Assembly: GCF_000622895.1 (NCBI RefSeq)
Contig: NZ_AVCC01000002.1
Location: 36,810 to 100,809 of the forward strand
Source: Herminiimonas sp. CN
GTDB taxonomy: Bacteria; Pseudomonadota; Gammaproteobacteria; Burkholderiales; Burkholderiaceae_D
DNA: 64,000 nt
Reading direction: 5' to 3'
Below, piece by piece: positions 38,297-47,781 of this stretch. Below the pieces are notes generated by a model. The model worked only from the letters and a program-made list of their open reading frames with translations. It ran no database searches and was not told the origin of the DNA. Each line of letters opens with the position of its first letter. Position 1 is the stretch's first letter. Position numbers and translations under genes: made by a program.

Positions 38297-38817
38297 TATC
38301 CCCGGTCGTTGTTGCGATGCTTGTCGTTGCCCCTGTCGTTACCCCGATTGTGGCCGTTGTTGCCTCTGTCGTTACCACGGTTGTGGCCGTTGTTGCCTCT
38401 GTCGTTACCCCTGTCGTGTCCGTTGTTGCGATCGTATCCCCGGCCGCCGTCGCGTTCGCCCTGGTCGCTGCGGTGGGTATCGCGATAACGTGGAACGTAC
38501 ACATCGTTATACCAGTTGTCCTGCACGAAATAGACCGGCTGGCCGCAGGCGTTGTACCTGCGGCAATGCTTGCGCCAGTTCTTGGCATGACCCGGCGGTA
38601 CGTGCAGGTAGATCGGCCGGGGCCTCACGCCTGTCGGTGCCGGCTGGATGATGAGTGGCTGCGGGTAGATCAGCTGCGGCGGCGGCACGTTGCCGATGTT
38701 GATTTGGCCGTAAAAGCCGGGCTGGCCGACGCTGACCGAAACGCCAACATCGGCAGCAAGCGCCGGAGCAGTGACTGCGGTTACTGCTACCGCGGTCGCG
38801 AATAGGAAACGTTTCAT
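38296..38817 (-). CDS. Secreted protein with Asn/Gly/Arg repeats
   Basis: This 173-residue protein has a signal peptide (MKRFLFATAVAVTAVTAPALAAD) and a central domain with HVPPGHAKNWRKHCRRY, ACGQPVYFV, similar to small periplasmic proteins of unknown role in betaproteobacteria. The C-terminus is an imperfect tandem repeat of GNDRGNNGHNR units, seen in DNA as a 33-bp period at about 38330-38410. ATG 38817 is chosen for the signal. Repeat count could vary by slippage. Confidence 0.78.
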   Translation of the reverse strand: MKRFLFATAVAVTAVTAPALAADVGVSVSVGQPGFYGQINIGNVPPPQLIYPQPLIIQPAPTGVRPRPIYLHVPPGHAKNWRKHCRRYNACGQPVYFVQDNWYNDVYVPRYRDTHRSDQGERDGGRGYDRNNGHDRGNDRGNNGHNRGNDRGNNGHNRGNDRGNDKHRNNDRG

Positions 38818-39034
38818 ATCGAGGGTCCTTGTGTCAGTTAATTGCCGCTGTGCGCGCAAGTGCGTCGGTCCGATGAAAAACGAACGCACCCGGCATTTTT
38901 ATACCACAGCCGTACAGCAGCGGCAGGCCGCAAATGTATCTATCGGTAAAAACATGTGCGGGACACCGGGTCAAATTTCGTTTCGGCGCAATGCGTCGGG
39001 AAACTGCATGCCGGTATTCCGGTAAAATTCTCCG

Positions 39035-39697
39035 ATGATCCTTGCCCCCAGCGCCAAACGCCCGATCTGCGCCACCTGCCAGCGCCCGCAAAGCACTTGC
39101 ATCTGCCGCTGGGTCAGACCGATAGCGCACACGGTCGAGGTGGTGATCCTGCAGCACCCGCTGGAGGTGGCTAACGCCAAGGGCAGTGCGCGTCTGCTGC
39201 ATCTGAGCCTGCCGCGCAGCCGGATGGCGACGGGCGAGGTGTTTGCCGAGCAGGAATTGCAGGCGCTGTTGACTGCGCCGTTCGAGCCTGAGCCGGTGCA
39301 GATTTCGAAGCAAGCCATCTTGCTGTATCCGGAGACAATCGCGGACAAGGCGCTGGGAATGCCGGCGCCGCCTGTTCCTGCGCCGGGTTTGTTGCGCGAT
39401 CCAGCGCAGTTGCGCCTGATCGTGCTGGACGGCACCTGGCGCAAGAGCCGCAAGATGCTCTACCTCAATCCGCTGCTGCAACAGTTGCCGCGCCTGCCGC
39501 TGCGCGACGTTCCGGCCTCGCATTACCTGATCCGCAAGGCGCATCGGCCGGATCAGCTGTCCACGCTGGAGGCGACCTGCGCGGCCCTGATGCAGCTGGA
39601 AGGCCGCGCCGCACAGTGCCGGCCCCTGCTGGCTGCGTTCGACGGTTTCGTGGCGCAGCAGCTTGGGTATCGGGCGGATGCAATTCGCCGCAATTAA
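39035..39697 (+). CDS. tapT: tRNA-uridine aminocarboxypropyltransferase (DTW family)
   Basis: This 220-residue DTW-domain protein transfers an aminocarboxypropyl group from AdoMet to U47 of tRNA (acp3U), as shown for E. coli TapT (YfiP). The N-terminal cysteines (CATCQRPQSTCIC) and the DGTWRKSRKM motif are present. The following dacB gene overlaps only by its shadow upstream frame. Confidence 0.88.
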   Translation: MILAPSAKRPICATCQRPQSTCICRWVRPIAHTVEVVILQHPLEVANAKGSARLLHLSLPRSRMATGEVFAEQELQALLTAPFEPEPVQISKQAILLYPETIADKALGMPAPPVPAPGLLRDPAQLRLIVLDGTWRKSRKMLYLNPLLQQLPRLPLRDVPASHYLIRKAHRPDQLSTLEATCAALMQLEGRAAQCRPLLAAFDGFVAQQLGYRADAIRRN

Positions 39698-39776
39698 CGC
39701 CGCAGCCAGGGTGGCGCATGCCGGCGTTGGGTATCATATCTACCTTCGAGCCGAGCAAATTGCCCACAGGAATACG

Positions 39777-41207
39777 ATGCATTTCTTGACCATTAAAAAA
39801 CTTGCACGATCCGCCGCCGGCTGCGGCGTGCTGGCCTGGGCCGCCGCCAGCTGGGCCCAGGCGTTGCCGCCCGCGGTCGAAGGCGCGCTGCAGCGCGCCG
39901 AAATTCCCGCCGCCGGGGTCGGAATTTATGTGCGGGAAGTGTCGGCTGGCGCGGCGCTGCTGGAGCTGAACGCGGCGACTGCATTCAGTCCGGCCTCGGT
40001 GATGAAGCTGGTGACTACCGATGCGGCGCTGGAGTTGCTTGGCCCAACCTACGCCTGGAAAACCCGCGCCTATGCCGCCGGGCCGCAGCGCGGCGATGTG
40101 CTGCAGGGCGATCTGGTCATTCAGGGCGGCGGCGACCCGAAGCTGGTGCTGGAGAATTTCTGGCTGTTCCTGCGCCGCATCCGCGCCCAGGGCATTCGTG
40201 AAATCAGCGGCAATCTGGTGCTCGACCGCAGCGCCTTTGCCGATAATGGCCCGCAGGATGCGGCCGCTTTCGATGGCGAACCCGGCAAGCCGTACAACGT
40301 CGGGCCGGACGCCTTGCTGCTGAATTACAAGACGCTCGGGGTGCGCTTCTCGCCGGATGCGGGCAGCGCCACGGTGCGGGTGGCGGTCGATCTGCCGTTT
40401 GCCGGTTTTCGGGTCGCCGCGCCGGCGCTCTCGAACGGCAGTTGCGGCAACTGGCAGGACAAGCTGGGAGCGGAATTCGGTGCCGACGGCATCGTTTTCA
40501 GCGGCACATTTCCGGCTGCCTGCGGCGACAAGACCTGGTATCTCAACCCTTACCGGATCAGTCATGCGCAGTTTTTCGGCAAGATGTTTCGCCAGTTGTG
40601 GCAGGAGCTGGGCGGGGCCTTCCGGGGCGAGGTGGTCGACGGCCGGGTGCCGGATGGCGCCCGTTTGATTGCCGAGTGGGCGTCGCCGGCGCTGCCGGAA
40701 ATCATCCGCGACATCAATAAATTCAGCAACAACGTGATGGCACGCCAGGTTTTGCTGAGCCTGGCACCCGAACAGCCGGCGCTGCCGGCCAGCACCGGGC
40801 GCGGCGCTGAGGCAGTCAAGGCCTGGCTGGCCGGCAAGGGCATCGATGCGCCGGAACTGGTGATTGAAAACGGTTCCGGCCTGTCGCGCTCCGAGCGCAT
40901 TTCGGCCCGCACCTTGGGGCGCATGCTGGTGGCGGCGTACCACTCGCCGACCATGCCGGAATTCATCGGATCATTGCCGCTGGTGGGTCTGGATGGAACG
41001 ATGCGCAAGCGGCTGCAGGCGGAAAATGTTGCCGGCCATGCCCATATCAAGACCGGCTCGCTGGAGCAGGTGCGTTCCATTGCAGGCTATGTGCTGGCTG
41101 CGTCCGGCCGGCGCTATGTGGTGGTGTGCCTGATCAACGACCGCAATGCCGCCAAGGCGCGCGAGGCGCAGGATGCGCTGCTGCAGTGGATCTACCAGGC
41201 TGGTTAA
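39777..41207 (+). CDS. dacB: D-alanyl-D-alanine carboxypeptidase (PBP4)
   Basis: This 476-residue periplasmic penicillin-binding protein trims and cleaves peptidoglycan peptides. The signal peptide (ARSAAGCGVLAWAAASWAQA) is followed by S74-x-x-K77 (ASVMK), SNN in INKFSNNVM and KTG at 425-427. ATG 39777 gives the signal; an open frame continues upstream over tapT. Confidence 0.93.
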   Translation: MHFLTIKKLARSAAGCGVLAWAAASWAQALPPAVEGALQRAEIPAAGVGIYVREVSAGAALLELNAATAFSPASVMKLVTTDAALELLGPTYAWKTRAYAAGPQRGDVLQGDLVIQGGGDPKLVLENFWLFLRRIRAQGIREISGNLVLDRSAFADNGPQDAAAFDGEPGKPYNVGPDALLLNYKTLGVRFSPDAGSATVRVAVDLPFAGFRVAAPALSNGSCGNWQDKLGAEFGADGIVFSGTFPAACGDKTWYLNPYRISHAQFFGKMFRQLWQELGGAFRGEVVDGRVPDGARLIAEWASPALPEIIRDINKFSNNVMARQVLLSLAPEQPALPASTGRGAEAVKAWLAGKGIDAPELVIENGSGLSRSERISARTLGRMLVAAYHSPTMPEFIGSLPLVGLDGTMRKRLQAENVAGHAHIKTGSLEQVRSIAGYVLAASGRRYVVVCLINDRNAAKAREAQDALLQWIYQAG

Positions 41208-41300
41208 TGATTTTTGCCGGAGTATACCAATTTTCCGCAGGTAAATAATGCTGGAATAGATGCCGCATCCATGAGTATATGGCGCGCGCCGGGCCGCTGG

Positions 41301-41813
41301 TCAGAGCAGCACCGGCCGGTTGTCGAGCTGGTTGCGGCGTTCGCCTTGTGCCGGGTAATGCTGCTGCAGCAGGGCGTTGAGTTTTTGCAGCGCCGCATTG
41401 ACGCTGTCGCGGAACTCGCCGCGGGCAAAGCCGTGCGTCATGGTGTGGCAAAGCGCTTGCCATTCGCCGGCATCGACCAGCCGGCCCACCGCGCGGTCGG
41501 CGACGATCTCGACCTTGTGGTCGGCCAGGTTGACGTAGATCAGCACCCCGCAGTTCTCCTCGGTATCCCAGACCCGGTGCAGCGCGAACAGTTCGCGCGC
41601 GCGCTCGCGCGCCGACACCTGCTGCAGCACTTCGGTCAGCGTCAGCGCCGGCTCGATGATCAGGCAGACTTCGGCCCGGTGCAGCGCCTCGCCGGTGGCT
41701 ATGGTGGCTTCGATCGTTTTCAGGGCGGCGGCCGGGAAGGCGCGGCGGCTAGCGCCGGAAGTCGTCAGCAGATGCCGTTTCAGGCGCGACAGCAGTGCAA
41801 TAAAATGCGTCAT
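41301..41813 (-). CDS. TPM domain protein, small
   Basis: This protein of about 170 residues has a TPM (TLP18.3/Psb32/MOLO-1) domain: AEVCLIIEPALTLTEVLQQ and CGVLIYVNLADHKVEIVADR. ATG at 41813 overlaps the stop of the upstream TPM gene (TAATG); a GTG at 41819 is an alternative. It is the last of a lemA-TPM-TPM operon whose function is not known in bacteria. Confidence 0.82.
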   Translation of the reverse strand: MTHFIALLSRLKRHLLTTSGASRRAFPAAALKTIEATIATGEALHRAEVCLIIEPALTLTEVLQQVSARERARELFALHRVWDTEENCGVLIYVNLADHKVEIVADRAVGRLVDAGEWQALCHTMTHGFARGEFRDSVNAALQKLNALLQQHYPAQGERRNQLDNRPVLL

Positions 41814-42604
41814 TACCAATCCCCCGACGCGCCACCGCCATCAAAGCCGCCACCGCCGCCGGAAAAACCGCCGCCGCCGGAATGTCGCTCGAAGCCGCCG
41901 CCGGCACCGAAACCGCCCAGCCCGCCCAAGCCGCCGCTGCCCAGGATCATGCCGGCAGTGCGGCCTCTGGGGCCGTACTTGAACGAGCTGCGCGAGCGCT
42001 GATAGATGATGGCGGCGAACATGAATAGCAGGAACAGGATCGGCAGCCAGCCGGAGAACCCGTCTTCTGCCGCCGGCTTGCCGGCCGGTGCCGGCAGGTG
42101 CTCCTGATCCATCAGCGTGGTCAGTGCGCTGATGGCGGCGGCCAGTCCGCCGTAATAATCGTTCTGGCGGAAATACGGCGCGATCACGTCCTGCAGGATG
42201 CGTTTCGACTGGGCGTCGGTGACGGTGCCCTGGATGCCGCGCCCGGCTTCGATGCGCAGGCGGCGCAGGGCCTTGTCGTTGTCCTTGGCTACCAGCAGGA
42301 TGACGCCGTCATCGACGCCCTTGCGGCCCAGTTTCCAGGCGTCCGCGACCCGGATGCCGTATTGCTCGATGGCTTCCGGCGCGGTGCTGCTGACCAGCAG
42401 GACCGCAATCTGGCTGCCGCTGCGGGTTTCGTACTCTTTCAGCACGTTGTCCAGATTGCTGCGCTGCTGCGGCGTCAGCATGCCGGCCTGGTCGATCACA
42501 TGGGCCGACAGCGCCGGCACCGGCACAAAATCTTGAGCCTGCGCGCCGGCCAGTGTCAGCCAGAGCGTCAGGGTGCAGGCAAGCAGAATCCGCAGGGCGT
42601 GCAT
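41813..42604 (-). CDS. TPM domain membrane protein (YgcG family)
   Basis: This 263-residue protein has a signal peptide, a TPM domain (HVIDQAGMLTPQQRSNLDN, IAVLLVSSTAPEAIEQYGIRV and DGVILLVAKDNDKALRRLRI), one membrane segment (LPILFLLFMFAAIIY) and a Gly/Phe-rich tail (GGFSGGGGGFDGGGASGDW). This layout accompanies LemA in many bacteria. It lies one base after the lemA stop. Confidence 0.88.
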   Translation of the reverse strand: MHALRILLACTLTLWLTLAGAQAQDFVPVPALSAHVIDQAGMLTPQQRSNLDNVLKEYETRSGSQIAVLLVSSTAPEAIEQYGIRVADAWKLGRKGVDDGVILLVAKDNDKALRRLRIEAGRGIQGTVTDAQSKRILQDVIAPYFRQNDYYGGLAAAISALTTLMDQEHLPAPAGKPAAEDGFSGWLPILFLLFMFAAIIYQRSRSSFKYGPRGRTAGMILGSGGLGGLGGFGAGGGFERHSGGGGFSGGGGGFDGGGASGDW

Positions 42605-42605
42605 T

Positions 42606-43199
42606 TTATTTGCCGAAATTCACGGCCGGCGCATTCGAGATCGCTTTCTCATTCTCGACCGAGAACGACGGCTTGACCTTGTAGCTGAAGATCATCGCAG
42701 TCAGGTTGGTCGGGAAGCTGCGCGCCAGCACGTTGTATTCCTGTACCGCAACAATGTAGCGCTGGCGCGCCACCGTGATGCGGTTTTCGGTGCCTTCCAG
42801 CTGCGACTGCAGGTCGCGGAAGCTGGTGTCGGCCTTCAGGTTCGGATAATTCTCCGACACCGCCATCAGGCGCGACAGCGCGCCGGACAGTTCGCCTTGG
42901 ACCTGCTGGAACTTGTTGAAGGCTTCCGGATTGTTCAGCACTTCCGGCGTGATCTGGAAGCTGGTGGCGGCGGCGCGCGCCTTGATCACCGCTTCCAGCG
43001 TTTCCTTCTCGTGCGAGGCGTAGCCCTTGACGGTATTGACCAGGTTCGGGATCAGGTCGGAGCGGCGCTGGTATTGGTTGACCACTTCGCCCCAGGCCGC
43101 CTTGGTGCTTTCGTCCCTGGCCTGGAAGTCGTTATAGCCGCAGGCCGACAGGGTGGCGCCCAGTACCGCGATTGCTATCAGTTTCAGCCATTTGTTCAT
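42606..43199 (-). CDS. lemA: LemA family lipoprotein
   Basis: This 197-residue protein has a lipobox LSAC and the LemA core VVNQYQRRSDLIPNLVNTVKG and KGYASHEKETLEAVI. LemA proteins are anchored in membranes with a helical external domain of unknown role. It is first in the lemA-TPM-TPM operon. ATG 43199 is chosen for the signal. Confidence 0.92.
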   Translation of the reverse strand: MNKWLKLIAIAVLGATLSACGYNDFQARDESTKAAWGEVVNQYQRRSDLIPNLVNTVKGYASHEKETLEAVIKARAAATSFQITPEVLNNPEAFNKFQQVQGELSGALSRLMAVSENYPNLKADTSFRDLQSQLEGTENRITVARQRYIVAVQEYNVLARSFPTNLTAMIFSYKVKPSFSVENEKAISNAPAVNFGK

Positions 43200-43392
43200 G
43201 GTGGTTCTTTCCGAAAAATTGGAGGGAAAATGCAATGAATATCATATTAACGCTCGAAGCGATATTTTGGGGAGTTGCGCCGGGATTTCAATTGTCCGCC
43301 GTCGCTGCTGCGGTCATTGCCGCCGCAGCCCGATTGGGCGCGTTAGATCGGGCGAGTTACAATGCAGGGCTCTGATTCACTCCTGATATGCC

Positions 43393-44208
43393 ATGACCTT
43401 CATCGAAAAGCTCTCCGCTGCCTGGGCCGCGCACGATTCCCTGCTGTGCGTCGGACTGGATCCCGACAGCAGCAAATTCCCGCCCCATCTGCAGGGACAG
43501 CCGGATGCGATCTTCACTTTCTGCAAGGCGATCATCGACGCCACTGCCGATACCGCGTGCGCGTTCAAGCCGCAAATCGCGTATTTTGCCGCGCTGCGGG
43601 CCGAGGACCAGTTGGAGGCGCTGTGCCGCTACCTGCGCGCCAGCTACCCGCAACTGCCGGTGATTCTGGACGCCAAGCGCGGCGACATCGGCGCCACCGC
43701 CGAGCAATATGCGCGCGAAGCGTTCGAGCGCTACGGCGCCGATGCGGTGACGGTGAACCCGTACATGGGCTCCGATTCGATCGCGCCGTATCTGGAATGG
43801 CAGGATCGCGGCACCATCGTGCTGTGCCGGACCTCGAACCCGGGCGGCTCCGACCTGCAATTCCTGAACGCCGGCGGCAAGCCGGTGTATCAGCACGTGG
43901 CGCAACTGGTGGCCGAGAAATGGAATACCAACGGCCAGTGCGCGCTGGTGGTCGGCGCCACTTTCCCCACCGAACTGGCGCAGGTGCGCGCGATTGTCGG
44001 CGACATGCCGCTGCTGGTGCCCGGCATCGGCGCCCAGGGCGGCGACGTTGCCGCCACCGTGGCGGCCGGCAGGACCGCCGACGGCTGCGGCATGATGATC
44101 AATTCTTCCCGCGCCATCCTGTATGCGGGCGGCGACGAGCATTTTGCCGCAGCTGCGCGCACCGTGGCGCTGGCCACGCGCGATGCGATCAATCGCTATC
44201 GCAGATAA
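43393..44208 (+). CDS. pyrF: Orotidine 5'-phosphate decarboxylase
   Basis: This 271-residue type 2 enzyme makes UMP from OMP. The substrate-binding [15 protein letters not shown] and [11 protein letters not shown] motifs are intact, as is the N-terminal [13 protein letters not shown]. Its length matches the longer type 2 group common in betaproteobacteria. Confidence 0.95.
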   Translation: MTFIEKLSAAWAAHDSLLCVGLDPDSSKFPPHLQGQPDAIFTFCKAIIDATADTACAFKPQIAYFAALRAEDQLEALCRYLRASYPQLPVILDAKRGDIGATAEQYAREAFERYGADAVTVNPYMGSDSIAPYLEWQDRGTIVLCRTSNPGGSDLQFLNAGGKPVYQHVAQLVAEKWNTNGQCALVVGATFPTELAQVRAIVGDMPLLVPGIGAQGGDVAATVAAGRTADGCGMMINSSRAILYAGGDEHFAAAARTVALATRDAINRYRR

Positions 44209-44245
44209 TTCTCAATTGCCGATTTCAACAGGAATAAGCGGAAAA

Positions 44246-45688
44246 ATGACTTCGAAAGACTCCCTCGACCCGGACGACTGGCAAGCGCTGCGCGCGCAGG
44301 GCCATCAGATGCTGGACGACATCATCGATTACATGGCGAACCTGCGCCAGCGCCCGGTCTGGCAACCGATCCCGCAGCACAAGCGCGACATCTTTACCGA
44401 AGCGCTGCCGGCCGCGCCGACTGAGCTGGCTGCGGTGCATGAGCGCTTCATGCATGACATCCTGCCGTATGCGGCCGGCAATACGCATCCCGGCTTCATG
44501 GGCTGGGTGCAGGGCGGCGGTAATCCGGTTGGGATGCTGGCCGAAATGCTGGCGGCCGGCCTGAATGCCAACCTCGGTGCGCGCGACCAGATGCCGCTGG
44601 AAGTCGAGCGCCAGGTGCTGCGCTGGGTGCGCGAGCTGTTCGATTTCCCGGACAGCGCCACCGGCCTGTTCGTCACCGGCAGTTCGATGGCGAACCTGAT
44701 GAGCGTGCTGGTGGCGCGCACTGCGGCGCTCGGGCTGGAAGTGCGGCAAACGGGGCTGGCTGCCAGCAACAAGCGGCTGACCGCCTACACTTCGGCCGGC
44801 GCGCACGGTTGCATTGCGCAGGCGATCGACTTGTCCGGGTTCGGTTTCGATGCCTTGCGGGTGATCCCGATGAATCCGCAGCATCAGATCGATCTGGAAG
44901 CGCTGCAGCGCGCGATTGCCGCCGACCGGGAGCAGGGCTTCACGCCGTTCTTCATCGCCGGCTCGGCCGGCACCGTCAACCACGGCGCGATCGACGACCT
45001 GAACGCGCTGGCCGACATCGCCGTCAGGGAGGGGCTGTGGTTCCACATCGACGGCGCCTACGGCGCGCTGGCGATGCTGTCGGCCGAGCTTGCGCCGCGC
45101 CTGCAAGGCATCGAGCGTGCCGACAGCATCGCCTTCGATTTCCACAAATGGATGCAGGTGCCTTACGACGCCGGCTTCTTTCTGGTGCGCGACGGCACGC
45201 GGCATCACGACGCCTTTGCCTCGCCGGCGGCGTATTTGCGGCGCGAAGCGCGCGGCCTGGCGGCCGGTTCGCCCTGGCCGTGCGACTTCGGCCCCGACCT
45301 GTCGCGCGGTTTCCGCGCCCTGAAAACCTGGTTTACGATCAAGGTCTACGGCGCTGACAAGCTGGGACGGATGATCGCCGGCACCTGCGCGCTGGCGCGC
45401 TACCTGCAGCAAAAGATCGAGGCCGAGCCGAAGCTGGAACTGCTGTCGCCGGCTTCGCTCAATATCGTCTGTTTCCGCTATCGCAGCCAGGACAGCGACC
45501 GCGTCAACGCCGACCTGATCGCCGATCTGCACGAATCCGGCATCGCAGCGCCGTCGGCCACTACGGTCAACGGCTGCCTGGCAATCCGGGTGGCGGTGGT
45601 CAACCATCGCACCGAGCGGCGCGATATCGATGCGCTGTTCGACGCGGTGCTCAGGCTGGGGGATGCGGGTCACACGGCTCCGCTGTAG
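44246..45688 (+). CDS. Group II PLP-dependent decarboxylase
   Basis: This 480-residue enzyme belongs to the group II decarboxylases (aromatic-amino-acid, diaminobutyrate and glutamate types). Signatures are PGFMGWVQGGGNPVGMLAE, TGSSMANLMSVL, the PLP aspartate in HIDGAYG and the PLP lysine K301 in FDFHKWMQVPYD. The substrate cannot be assigned. ATG 44246 has GGAATAAGCG upstream. It follows pyrF by 37 bases and may be co-transcribed. Confidence 0.88.
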   Translation: MTSKDSLDPDDWQALRAQGHQMLDDIIDYMANLRQRPVWQPIPQHKRDIFTEALPAAPTELAAVHERFMHDILPYAAGNTHPGFMGWVQGGGNPVGMLAEMLAAGLNANLGARDQMPLEVERQVLRWVRELFDFPDSATGLFVTGSSMANLMSVLVARTAALGLEVRQTGLAASNKRLTAYTSAGAHGCIAQAIDLSGFGFDALRVIPMNPQHQIDLEALQRAIAADREQGFTPFFIAGSAGTVNHGAIDDLNALADIAVREGLWFHIDGAYGALAMLSAELAPRLQGIERADSIAFDFHKWMQVPYDAGFFLVRDGTRHHDAFASPAAYLRREARGLAAGSPWPCDFGPDLSRGFRALKTWFTIKVYGADKLGRMIAGTCALARYLQQKIEAEPKLELLSPASLNIVCFRYRSQDSDRVNADLIADLHESGIAAPSATTVNGCLAIRVAVVNHRTERRDIDALFDAVLRLGDAGHTAPL

Positions 45689-45710
45689 GTGCCGGGCCGA
45701 TGCTCCAACG

Positions 45711-45743
45711 AAAAACGCCGGGCGCAGTGCCTGGCGTTTTTTT
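45711..45743. terminator. Bidirectional terminator
   Basis: A hairpin with arms ACGCC(A/G)GGC..GCCTGGCGT, flanked by A and T runs, lies between the convergent decarboxylase and pncC genes. Confidence 0.85.
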
Positions 45744-45763
45744 CGTGGGTATCAGGCGTGTGG

Positions 45764-46252
45764 CTAGGCCGGCGTTTTCAGGAATCGCAGCAAACCTTGC
45801 AGGCAATGCGCGACGGTCTGTTCGCGTACCGCATGGCGGTCGCCGCTGAAGACTTTGCGTTCGGTCAGAACCCGCTTGCCCTGGGCCCAGCCGAAACAGA
45901 TGGTGCCAACCGGTTTGCCCGGTACTGCGCCGGTGGGGCCGGCAATTCCGGTAGTGGCGATGGCTACATGTGCATCACTGTGCGCCAGAGCCCCTTGCGC
46001 CATCGCGGCGGCGATTTCCTCGCTGACCGCACCGTGTTGCGCGATCAGCACGGCCGATACGTCCAGCAGTTCGGTCTTGGAATCGTTCGAGTAGGTGATG
46101 AAGCCGCAGTCGTACCACTCCGAGCAGCCGGCAATTTCAGTGATCGCCTGCGCCACGCCGCCGCCGGTGCAGGATTCTGCGGTAGCTAGCAGCAGGTTTT
46201 TTTGTTGCAGTACCTGGCCGACTTCCGCGGCTAATTTGATGATGTCTTCCAT
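45764..46252 (-). CDS. pncC: Nicotinamide-nucleotide amidohydrolase (CinA C-domain)
   Basis: This 162-residue protein is the stand-alone CinA C-terminal domain, which deamidates NMN. Motifs are LLATAESCTGGGVAQAITE, VLIAQHGAVSEEIAAAM and ATTGIAGPTGAVPGKPVG. It has a strong AGGAGGAG site. It lies downstream of pgpA and thiL, a common order in this group. Confidence 0.92.
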   Translation of the reverse strand: MEDIIKLAAEVGQVLQQKNLLLATAESCTGGGVAQAITEIAGCSEWYDCGFITYSNDSKTELLDVSAVLIAQHGAVSEEIAAAMAQGALAHSDAHVAIATTGIAGPTGAVPGKPVGTICFGWAQGKRVLTERKVFSGDRHAVREQTVAHCLQGLLRFLKTPA

Positions 46253-46291
46253 TTTATTCTCCTCCTGTGGGTTGCCAACTATTGCAAATTT

Positions 46292-46816
46292 TTATACTGC
46301 GCGCCACAACGCGAACACCAGCAAGGTGTAAAACGCGGCCACGATGTCGTCCCACATTACGCCGAAGCCACCTTTGATGTGGCGGTCGAAATAGCGAATT
46401 GGCGGCGGCTTAACCATATCAAAAAAACGGAACCAGAGAAATGCCCAGCATTGGGTGGCGAAGCCGGCTGGCGTGATGAACAGCAGCACCAGCCAGATAG
46501 CGATGATCTCATCCCACACCATGCTGCCGTGGTCGGGCGCGCCGAGATTGCGGCCGGTGATTTCGCAGGCCCAGATCCCGAGCGCGAAGCCGAGTCCGAT
46601 GATCACGGCCCAGTTGCCCGGGGTGAAAAGCTCTGGCCAGCGCAGGCTCAGCACCGCAAACGACAGCCAGCCGTACAGCGTGCCGGCGGTGCCCGGCATG
46701 ATCGGCGACAGGCCGCTGCCGAAACCCTGCGCGACCAGGTGCGCCGGATGGGCCAGCATGAAGCGGGCGCTGGCCTTGATCGGCAGGGCGCTGCGGCCGG
46801 GTTCGGGTGCGTTCAT
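46292..46816 (-). CDS. pgpA: Phosphatidylglycerophosphatase A
   Basis: This 174-residue inner-membrane phosphatase makes phosphatidylglycerol. It has the conserved QGFGSGLSPIMPGTAGTL, VWDEIIAIWL and FRFFDMVKPPPIRYFDR motifs with acidic active-site residues. ATG 46816 overlaps the thiL stop (ATGA); a longer frame is the shadow of thiL. Confidence 0.92.
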   Translation of the reverse strand: MNAPEPGRSALPIKASARFMLAHPAHLVAQGFGSGLSPIMPGTAGTLYGWLSFAVLSLRWPELFTPGNWAVIIGLGFALGIWACEITGRNLGAPDHGSMVWDEIIAIWLVLLFITPAGFATQCWAFLWFRFFDMVKPPPIRYFDRHIKGGFGVMWDDIVAAFYTLLVFALWRAV

Positions 46817-47781
46817 GGCGAAGCGAAGTGGTCGAAGGAAGACGGGTGCAAATCGAGCGTCGCGCCGCTGGCATCGACCAGTTGCAGGCCGCCGGCCGGT
46901 GTGATACTGCCGATGCGCGCGACCGCGGTGCCGGCAGCCTGTGCCGCCGCCAGCACTGCGGCGCGTTGGGTTGTTGCGGCGGTGAAGCAGAGTTCGTAAT
47001 CGTCGCCGCCAGCCAGCGCGAAGGCGCGCTGCAGCGCTTGCGGCTGGCGTGCCAGCACCGGGCCTAGCGGCAGCGCATCGAGGTCGATGCGCGCGCCGCA
47101 GCCGGAGCGCTGCAGGATATGCCCGAGGTCGCCGCTCAAGCCGTCCGAGATATCGATGGCGGCATGGGCCACGCCGCGCAAGGCCAGCCCGAGCGCCACG
47201 CGCGGGGTCGGTGCATCCAGCCGCGCAGCGGCAGCGGCCTGGCTGGCCGGGTCGAGCGCGACGTCCTGCCGCAAGCCGGCCAGCGCCAGGCGCGCGTCGC
47301 CCAGCGTGCCGGAGACCCAGATGTCGTCGCCGACCTCGGCTGCATCGCGCCGCAGCGCCAGCCCGGGTGGGATTTCGCCGAAGATCGTGATGCAGATGTT
47401 CAGCGGCCCCCTGGTGGTGTCGCCGCCGATCAGCGCGCAATCGTGCGCGTCGGCCAGCGCGAACAGGCCGGCGGCAAACCCCGCCAGCCATGCTTCGTCA
47501 GCCTGGGGCAAGGACAGCGCCAGCGTAAAGCCGAGCGGCCGGGCGCCCATCGCTGCCAGGTCGGACAGGTTCACCGCCAGACATTTGTGGCCGAGTTGGC
47601 GCGCATCGGCGCCGGGGAAGAAATGCCGCCCTTCGACCAGCATGTCGCTGGAAATGGCCATCATCATGCCGGGCGTCGGATTCAGCAGCGCGCAGTCGTC
47701 GCCGATCCCCAGTGCCACCTGCGGCTGGCTGGATTGGTCGCGGGTGAAGAAGCGGGCGATCAGGTCGAATTCGGAAATCAT
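46813..47781 (-). CDS. thiL: Thiamine-monophosphate kinase
   Basis: This 322-residue kinase makes thiamine diphosphate, the cofactor. The N-terminal IARFFTRDQSSQPQVALGIG-type stretch, GDDCALLNPTPG, LAVNLSDLAAMGARP and IGGDTTRGPLNICI motifs are those of ThiL. It is the first gene of thiL-pgpA-pncC. Confidence 0.93.
   Translation of the reverse strand: MISEFDLIARFFTRDQSSQPQVALGIGDDCALLNPTPGMMMAISSDMLVEGRHFFPGADARQLGHKCLAVNLSDLAAMGARPLGFTLALSLPQADEAWLAGFAAGLFALADAHDCALIGGDTTRGPLNICITIFGEIPPGLALRRDAAEVGDDIWVSGTLGDARLALAGLRQDVALDPASQAAAAARLDAPTPRVALGLALRGVAHAAIDISDGLSGDLGHILQRSGCGARIDLDALPLGPVLARQPQALQRAFALAGGDDYELCFTAATTQRAAVLAAAQAAGTAVARIGSITPAGGLQLVDASGATLDLHPSSFDHFASP

Noticed and set aside
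38330..38410. A possible CRISPR array
   Set aside because: The repeats are a contiguous 33-bp coding tandem without spacers.
39465..40943. A 492-codon frame opposite dacB
   Set aside because: Shadow of dacB, without domain similarity.
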